From: Bryobacterales bacterium
GTDB lineage: Bacteria; Acidobacteriota; Terriglobia; Bryobacterales; Bryobacteraceae
Direction: 5' to 3'
Assembly (NCBI GenBank): GCA_003487005.1
Contig: DNFG01000118.1
Coordinates: forward strand, 324 to 19,100
Length of the DNA stretch: 18,777 nucleotides
Numbering within the stretch: the stretch's first letter is position 1; the number at the start of each line of letters is the position of its first letter. Under the pieces are notes generated by a model that was given only the letters and a program-made list of their open reading frames with translations, made no database searches and was not told where the DNA came from. Shown here in pieces: positions 14,133 through 18,777 of the stretch. The position numbers were made by a program, and so were the translations under genes.

Positions 14133-15358
14133 TCCCTTCGCCAGCCCGCATACGTCACCCACCGCCACGCCGCCTCCGCCGGTCCCTGCCTCCAGCGCCC
14201 CAGCCACCACCGGCTCAATCCCATCTGGGCTCCATAGATCGCCAACGCCAGGCCTAATCCCGCTATCGGCCCCACCTTTCCGAACCAGCCCAGCCCGTAC
14301 CCATAAAAGATCATTGTGCAGACCACGGTCTGGGTCAGATAGTTGGTCAAAGCCATGCGACCTACCGGTGCGAACCAGTGGACCCTCTTTCGCCCGGCTC
14401 CGCCCGCCCCCAGCCTCGCCACCGTCGCCAGATAAGCCGCGCTCAGCGCCGGCACCGCGACGCTGTTCACTGCAAAATACACCAACCCGTCCAGCGACGG
14501 CTGCGACATCACCGGAGCCTTCACCAGCATGAACACCTCGCCGCCCAACCCCAGCGGCAACCCTACCGCGAACCCCCAAAGCTGACACCGCCGCAGCAGC
14601 GTCTCCCGGTTCGCCAAACCCTGCAGGATGCCCCGCCGCCAAACCCACGTCCCCAACAAAAACAGCCCCAGCAGCCGCGGTCCAAAGAACGGCACAAACA
14701 TCAGCGCCTGTCCGGCCTCCTTCGCCCTTTCAATCAGAATCTGCCCGTAACCGCCCGTCGCGTACACCCGGATCAGCCGCGCCAGTTCCGCCGGGTCCGC
14801 CGGTGGCTGCTTCATCGCTTCCGGGTTGAAATGCGCCGCCAGCGCGCCCATCCCAAACCCCAGCAGCGGGAACAGGTACAGAACCGCCGCCCACCACAAC
14901 AGGGTCTTCGGCTCCCGCCGCCGGAACAGCAGCAGTGCGAACCCGAAGACCGAGTACGCCAGCAGAATGTCACCCCACCACAGCAGGAAGATGTGCACCA
15001 GCCCCAACGCCATCAATGCCCCAAACCGCCGCCCCAGAAACCCCGCCGGCCGCGCTTCCGCCCGCTCCATCTGGATCGCGAACCCCACTCCGAACAGGAA
15101 CGAAAAAATCGTGATGAACTTGCCCGAAACGAACGCGTCCACCACGAATTGGGCCGCCCGGTTCGCAGGCTCCTGCCACATCAGCGTGTGGTCGAAATAC
15201 GCCATCATGGGCCCGCTAAACCCCCGCATGTTCGCCACCAGCACCCCCAACAGCGCGAATCCCCTGAAAATGTCCAGAATCTCCACCCGCTCGGCGGGCG
15301 TCACCGGTCCCAGTCGGGGCAGGGCAGGGGAGGCGAATTCGGGTTCAGGCGTAATCAT
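14129..15358 (-). CDS. DUF418 family integral membrane protein
   Basis: 409-residue polytopic membrane protein with about 9-10 helices. The N-terminal block RVEILDIFRGFALLGVLVANM and the segment GKFITIFSFLFGVGFAIQMERAEAR are hallmarks of this family. The C-terminal DUF418 block includes APVGRMALTNYLTQTVVCTMIFYGYGLGWFG. The family is distantly related to membrane acyltransferases and is often called a YeiB-like transporter, but its activity is unproven. ATG 15358 is chosen, with TATTCT 11 nt upstream; an upstream TTG at 15367 would add three residues. It is divergent from the GH43-like gene across 27 bp and ends tail-to-tail on the PilZ gene. Confidence 0.9.
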   Translation of the reverse strand: MITPEPEFASPALPRLGPVTPAERVEILDIFRGFALLGVLVANMRGFSGPMMAYFDHTLMWQEPANRAAQFVVDAFVSGKFITIFSFLFGVGFAIQMERAEARPAGFLGRRFGALMALGLVHIFLLWWGDILLAYSVFGFALLLFRRREPKTLLWWAAVLYLFPLLGFGMGALAAHFNPEAMKQPPADPAELARLIRVYATGGYGQILIERAKEAGQALMFVPFFGPRLLGLFLLGTWVWRRGILQGLANRETLLRRCQLWGFAVGLPLGLGGEVFMLVKAPVMSQPSLDGLVYFAVNSVAVPALSAAYLATVARLGAGGAGRKRVHWFAPVGRMALTNYLTQTVVCTMIFYGYGLGWFGKVGPIAGLGLALAIYGAQMGLSRWWLGRWRQGPAEAAWRWVTYAGWRRD

Positions 15359-15369
15359 GGCCAGCAATC

Positions 15370-15375
15370 AGAATA
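15370..15375 (-). promoter_or_regulatory. -10-like box TATTCT before the DUF418 gene
   Basis: TATTCT lies 11 nt upstream of ATG 15358. Its last two base pairs are shared with the TACAAT box of the divergent gene. Confidence 0.4.
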
Positions 15376-15379
15376 CAAT
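15374..15379 (+). promoter_or_regulatory. -10-like box TACAAT before the GH43-like gene
   Basis: TACAAT lies 6 nt upstream of ATG 15386, so the transcript would begin at or beside the start codon. It overlaps the TATTCT box of the opposite strand by 2 bp. Confidence 0.48.
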
Positions 15380-15385
15380 GAGCGC

Positions 15386-16306
15386 ATGCCGGTTCTCCTG
15401 CTTTCCTTCCTCCTCGCCGCCGATTTCTACCTTTTCACTTCCTTCCGCGGCAACGGCGAAACAGGCATGTTCCTGGCTCTCTCCCAGGACGGCCACACCT
15501 GGGAAGAACTCAACGAAGGCCGCTCCTGGCTCCCGCCGGAGCACAAAGGCCAGTTGATGCGCGATCCCTTCATCGCCAAAGGCCCCGACAACCACTACCA
15601 CCTCATCTGGACCTGGGGCTGGCGCCGCGACCAAATGGACGGCAAACTCCAGATCGGTTACGCCTCCTCGCCCGACCTCGTCAACTGGAGCCCCCAGCGC
15701 GCCATCCCCGTCTTCCCCAACGAACCCGCCGCCCGCAACGCCTGGGCCCCCGAAATGGCCTGGGACCCCGCCCGCAAGGAATGGCTCATCTTCTGGGCCA
15801 CCACCATCCCCGGCCGCTTCCCCGACACCGAAAAGACCGGCGATGAAGGCTACAACCACCGCCACTACGTCATGACCACCCGGGACTTCCAGACCTTCTC
15901 CCCGCCCCGCCTCTTCTACGACCCCGGTTTCAACTCCATCGACGCCTCCCTCTTCCACGCCAACGGCCGCTGGACCATGGTCTTCAAGGACGAACGCCGC
16001 AACCCCGTCATGAAAGTCCTCAAACTCGCCTTCGCCAACAGCCCCGCCGGCCCCTGGTCCGAACCCTCCGAACCCATCTCCCGCGACTGGGTCGAAGGCC
16101 CCTCGCCCATGCAAATCGGTGAATGGTGGTACATCTACTACGACCGCTACACCAAACCCCAGCACTACGGCGCCATCCGCTCCAAAGACCTCAAAACCTG
16201 GGAGGACATCACCCCCCAACTCAAATTCCCCTCCGGCCACCGCCACGGCACCATCCTCCGCATCGACGCCGACACCGCCCACCGCCTCCGCGCGGTCCGG
16301 CGGTAG
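15386..16306 (+). CDS. Secreted GH43-like five-bladed beta-propeller glycosidase
   Basis: 306 residues with a signal peptide (MPVLLLSFLLAA, likely cut before DFYLF). The GH43/GH32-type propeller pattern is visible: repeated S-x-D-x-x-x-W blade motifs (LSQDGHTWEE, SSPDLVNWSP, TTRDFQTFSP, RSKDLKTWED) and three placed carboxylates. These are Asp60 in MRDPFI (base), Asp186 in NSIDASLF (pKa modulator) and Glu237 in DWVEGPSPM (acid). HGTILRI near the end is also typical. It likely releases arabinose or xylose from plant or microbial polysaccharides, but the exact substrate is open. ATG 15386 is supported by the signal peptide and by TACAAT 6 nt upstream. A histidine kinase gene starts 13 nt after its stop, so the two form an operon. 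Confidence 0.86.
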   Translation: MPVLLLSFLLAADFYLFTSFRGNGETGMFLALSQDGHTWEELNEGRSWLPPEHKGQLMRDPFIAKGPDNHYHLIWTWGWRRDQMDGKLQIGYASSPDLVNWSPQRAIPVFPNEPAARNAWAPEMAWDPARKEWLIFWATTIPGRFPDTEKTGDEGYNHRHYVMTTRDFQTFSPPRLFYDPGFNSIDASLFHANGRWTMVFKDERRNPVMKVLKLAFANSPAGPWSEPSEPISRDWVEGPSPMQIGEWWYIYYDRYTKPQHYGAIRSKDLKTWEDITPQLKFPSGHRHGTILRIDADTAHRLRAVRR

Positions 16307-16319
16307 AACGGAGCACGCT

Positions 16320-18152
16320 GTGTCCCCAAGGCTCCCCCACGGCGCCTCCTACACCCTGCTCGCCCTCGGCGCCGCTCTCGCCGCGGCCGCCCTCTCGTTC
16401 ACTGCCCTCGCCGCCCAGTTCGACAACAATGTCTATGACTGGCTTTTCCGCGTCCACCCCGCCGGACACCGCCCTCATGAAGCCGTTCTGCTCGCCTTCG
16501 ACGACCGCACTCTCATGGACCATGGCGGCGTCCGCGGCCTCCGCCGCACTCTCGCTTCCACTCTCGAAATTCTCGCCGCCGCCCCTCCGCGTGTCACGGC
16601 CGTCGATCTCACCCTCGCCGACCCCGGCGACCCCGCCGAAGACGCCCGCCTCGCCGCCGCCATGCTCCGCCTTCCCGGCCTCGCCCTGGCCGCCGAAATG
16701 CTCCCCGATTCCTCCGGCTGGCAGGACCCCCGCCCCGAATTTCTCGCCGCCGCTGAAGCCATCGGCCACGTTCACGCCCTCCCCGGCCCACTCGACGAAA
16801 TCAACCGCATGATCGCCCTCGAACGCGCCGCCGGACGCGACCGCCGCTTCGCCCTCGCCCTCGAAGCCCACCGCCTCGCCCTCGGCGGCGGCGCCATCGT
16901 CAGCACCCCCTCCGACCTCGAATCCGGCGGCGTCCGCATCCCCTCACGCCAGGACGCCGGCCGCCCCCTCCGTGTCCACTACCGCCCCTCGTCCACCGTC
17001 GAAACCCTCCCCATCGGCGCCCTCCTCGCCGATCCCGCCCGCGCCCGCGCCCTTCGCGGCCGCGTCGTCTTCATCGGCGTCACCGCACTTTCCGCCATCC
17101 CCGACCGCCTCTTCACCCCGCTTTCTCCGCTCGATGGCAATCGTCCCATGGCCGGCGTCGAAATCCACGCCCAGTCCTTCGAGACCATCACCAACCGCTC
17201 CTTTATCGTTGACGCCCCCCCCATCATCCCCGTCGCCCTTGCCTTTGCTCTCGCCGCCGCGCTCGCCGCCGCCTTCACCTTCACTTCCGCCCCCGTCGCC
17301 TACTCCCTCGGCCTCGTCCTGCTCGTCGCCGCCCACACCCTCCCCTGGCTCGCCTTCCTCGGCCGCCTCGTCCTGCCCCCCTTCGCCCCCGTCGCCGCCT
17401 CCTGGAGCGCCCTCGCCGCCTGCGCCGCCTTCCGCTTCTTCTACGTCCGCCGCCAACTCGCCTCCAGCGAGCAGACCACCGCCCGCTACCAGCAGGCCTT
17501 CCACTTCGTCGCCCACGAAATGCGCACCCCGCTCACCGCCATTCAGGGCTCCAGCGAAATCATCAGCCGCTACAACCTCCCCGAGGACAAACGCAAACAG
17601 ATGGGCCAGATGATAAATGCCGAGTCCAAACGGCTCGCCCAGATGATCACCACCTTCCTCGATGTCGAACGCCTCTCTGCCGGGCAGATGGACCTCCGCT
17701 CCTCCTCCTTCCCCGTCTCCGGCCTCCTCGACGCCTGCCTCCGCCGCGCCCAACCCCTCGCCGACCGGAAACACATCTCCCTCGAAGCCACCGCCGCGGA
17801 CGACCTCGCCGCCACCGCCGACCGCGAACTCCTCGAATACGCCCTCTACAATCTCCTCACCAACGCCATCAAATACTCCCCGGAACACACCACCGTCCGC
17901 GTCTCCGCTACCCGTGATGCCCACCACCACCTCCTCGCCGTCACCGACCAGGGCATGGGCATGACCCCCGAAGAAGTCAAGAACCTCGGCCGCAAGTTCT
18001 ACCGCACCGAACGCGCCGAACGCGCCGGCATCCAGGGCACCGGTATCGGCCTCTCCATCGTCCGCCAGATCGTCGATCTCCACGGCGGCCGCCTCTCCGT
18101 CGAAAGCGCTCCCGATCAGGGCTCCACCTTCACCATCGCCCTCCCAGCCTGA
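16320..18152 (+). CDS. CHASE2-domain sensor histidine kinase
   Basis: 610 residues. A membrane helix (~11-33) is followed by an extracytoplasmic CHASE2 domain (~36-320), starting FDNNVYDWLFR and ending RVVFIGVTALSAIPDRLFTPLSP ... MAGVEIHAQSF. Three membrane helices follow (~320-375), then HisKA with the phospho-acceptor His399 in HEMRTPLTAIQGSSE. The HATPase domain has an N-box NLLTNAIKYSP, G1 DQGMGM, F-box KFYRTE and G2 GTGIGLSI. This is the standard order for CHASE2 kinases, whose ligands are unknown. There is no receiver domain and no response regulator nearby, so it is an orphan kinase. The start is GTG 16320 with GGAG 6 nt upstream, one of the few clear Shine-Dalgarno sites here. It is co-transcribed with the GH43-like gene (13 nt gap). 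Its codons are extremely C-rich. It overlaps the convergent glycosyltransferase gene by 23 nt. Confidence 0.92.
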   Translation: MSPRLPHGASYTLLALGAALAAAALSFTALAAQFDNNVYDWLFRVHPAGHRPHEAVLLAFDDRTLMDHGGVRGLRRTLASTLEILAAAPPRVTAVDLTLADPGDPAEDARLAAAMLRLPGLALAAEMLPDSSGWQDPRPEFLAAAEAIGHVHALPGPLDEINRMIALERAAGRDRRFALALEAHRLALGGGAIVSTPSDLESGGVRIPSRQDAGRPLRVHYRPSSTVETLPIGALLADPARARALRGRVVFIGVTALSAIPDRLFTPLSPLDGNRPMAGVEIHAQSFETITNRSFIVDAPPIIPVALAFALAAALAAAFTFTSAPVAYSLGLVLLVAAHTLPWLAFLGRLVLPPFAPVAASWSALAACAAFRFFYVRRQLASSEQTTARYQQAFHFVAHEMRTPLTAIQGSSEIISRYNLPEDKRKQMGQMINAESKRLAQMITTFLDVERLSAGQMDLRSSSFPVSGLLDACLRRAQPLADRKHISLEATAADDLAATADRELLEYALYNLLTNAIKYSPEHTTVRVSATRDAHHHLLAVTDQGMGMTPEEVKNLGRKFYRTERAERAGIQGTGIGLSIVRQIVDLHGGRLSVESAPDQGSTFTIALPA

Positions 18153-18692
18153 TCCGCAACTCCTCGTAGAGAAAGCCCGCCGTATTCGCCGCCTGCCACA
18201 CCCCCAGCAGCCCCAGCATCCGTGCCGGATACCGCGTCCGCAGCGCCGGCCCCACCAGTAGTTCTCGCCAGTTCCAGCGGAACGACAGATCCGAGAACAC
18301 CCCTCCGCCGCCCCGCTGTGCCCGCAACCGGTGATAGTGTGCCGCGCCCCGTCCGTAGTTGAAATGCTGCTTCGCGAACCCTCGCAGCGTCAGATTGTGG
18401 CAATGCCGCACCCGCGCCCCTTCCACCCAGTGCGCCCGGTGTCCCAGCCAGCCCCACCGGTCCGTCAACTCCCGGTCCTCGCTCGCGATTCGAAACCGCT
18501 CGTCAAATCCCCCGGCCCGCAAAAACGTCTCACGCTCGCACGCCATGTTGTTCGATGCGAAAAACCGCGCCTTCCGGCGATCCGCATTGAAGTACCGGTA
18601 GGCCGCATTCGCAATCAGCTGACTCGCCTCCGCCTGCGAATTCTCCGCCAACCCATTCACGGTCGTCCCCCCCGCCATCAGCCCCGGATACT
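18130..18692 (-). CDS. Glycosyltransferase family 2, C-terminal part (truncated)
   Basis: About 187 in-frame residues of a GT2-type glycosyltransferase. Visible are FFASNNMACERETFLRAGGFDERF, the acidic ED followed by RELTDRW (the ED-x-x-L-x-x-R-like motif of GT2 enzymes), VRHCHNLTLRGFAKQHFNYGRGA and a C-terminal helix GLLGVWQAANTAGFLYEEL. The nucleotide-sugar-binding N-terminal half (with the DxD motif) should lie upstream but is cut off by the contig end. Residues before KYPGLMAGGTTVNG belong to the terminal duplicated copy read in the wrong frame, so the CDS is ended at 18692. Likely a cell-surface polysaccharide enzyme. Confidence 0.85.
18536..18620. repeat. 85-bp direct repeat, first (coding) copy
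   Basis: Bases identical to 18693-18777. This copy is inside the glycosyltransferase gene in the correct frame, encoding QLIANAAYRYFN through to ASNNMACE on the minus strand. Confidence 0.97.
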
Positions 18693-18777
18693 TCGCACGC
18701 CATGTTGTTCGATGCGAAAAACCGCGCCTTCCGGCGATCCGCATTGAAGTACCGGTAGGCCGCATTCGCAATCAGCT
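18693..18777. repeat. 85-bp direct repeat, second copy at contig end
   Basis: Exact copy of 18536-18620, offset by 157 bp, running to the last base of the contig. The offset is not a multiple of three, so it breaks the glycosyltransferase frame. It is most probably an assembly artefact rather than genomic sequence. Confidence 0.9.

Noticed and set aside
15368..16282. Minus-strand open frame (304 codons) opposite the GH43-like gene
   Set aside because: Repetitive Gly/Val/Asp composition with no domain, and it spans the divergent promoter; an artefact of biased codons.
16944..18083. Long minus-strand open frame (379 codons) opposite the histidine kinase
   Set aside because: The Gly/Glu/Asp-rich, low-complexity product is the mirror of very C-rich kinase codons. 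The plus frame has full CHASE2, HisKA and HATPase motifs.
1..18777. CRISPR arrays, tRNA/rRNA genes, insertion sequences, prophage genes
   Set aside because: No regularly spaced repeats, tRNA-like cloverleaf, transposase or integrase motif or terminal inverted repeats were seen. The only long repeat is the 85-bp contig-end duplication.

Overview
This is an assembled contig of high-GC bacterial DNA, most probably from an acidobacterium of the Solibacter/Bryobacter type. That assignment is an inference from gene content: the CcmH variant, the CocE/NonD hydrolase, a Tat-exported sugar-phosphate-isomerase-like protein and GH2, the DUF418 protein and the CHASE2 kinase. No rRNA or tRNA, insertion sequence, CRISPR array or phage gene was seen. 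Both contig ends carry technical scars. Bases 1-13 are the Illumina TruSeq adapter core, and the last 85 bases (18693-18777) exactly repeat 18536-18620 in a different reading frame, which looks like a misassembled end.

Layout. 1-3.7 kb: 5'-truncated rmuC (+), meeting a CcmH-like gene and a secreted CocE/NonD-type hydrolase (-). 3.9-7.8 kb: tryptophanase tnaA (+), meeting a Tat-exported GH2 glycosidase and a conserved hypothetical (-). 7.8-11.4 kb: a tight five-gene (+) operon made of a short ModB-like permease, a ModC-like ATPase with an altered ATPase core, an FmdE-family zinc protein, a ThiE/TenI-family protein and a Tat-exported TIM-barrel sugar phosphate isomerase/epimerase-like protein. 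11.4-14.1 kb: an exported BamE/SmpA-like hypothetical and a CPBP membrane protease (-), divergent from a variant peptide deformylase and a PilZ protein (+). 14.1-18.8 kb: a DUF418 membrane protein (-), divergent from a secreted GH43-like glycosidase plus a CHASE2 histidine kinase (+), meeting a truncated GT2 glycosyltransferase (-).

How the genes fit together. The GH2, GH43, sugar-isomerase-like and glycosyltransferase genes fit a heterotrophic, polysaccharide-using lifestyle. The CHASE2 kinase is co-transcribed with the GH43 gene and may sense an extracytoplasmic signal connected with it. The 7.8-11.4 kb operon has a molybdenum theme (ModB/ModC/FmdE), but its transporter parts and its ThiE-like member lack residues normally needed for activity, so it may be a repurposed set. 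It is the best candidate here for something undescribed.

Architecture. Two genome-level patterns are more striking than any single gene. Every convergent gene pair (five of five) overlaps or abuts at the stop codons. Most transcription-unit starts have a TANNNT -10-like hexamer only 6-11 nt before the start codon and no Shine-Dalgarno sequence, which is the signature of leaderless or near-leaderless transcripts. In addition, the + strand is G-richer than C left of about 3.7 kb and clearly C-richer on the right whichever strand the genes use, so the window may cross a GC-skew switch.
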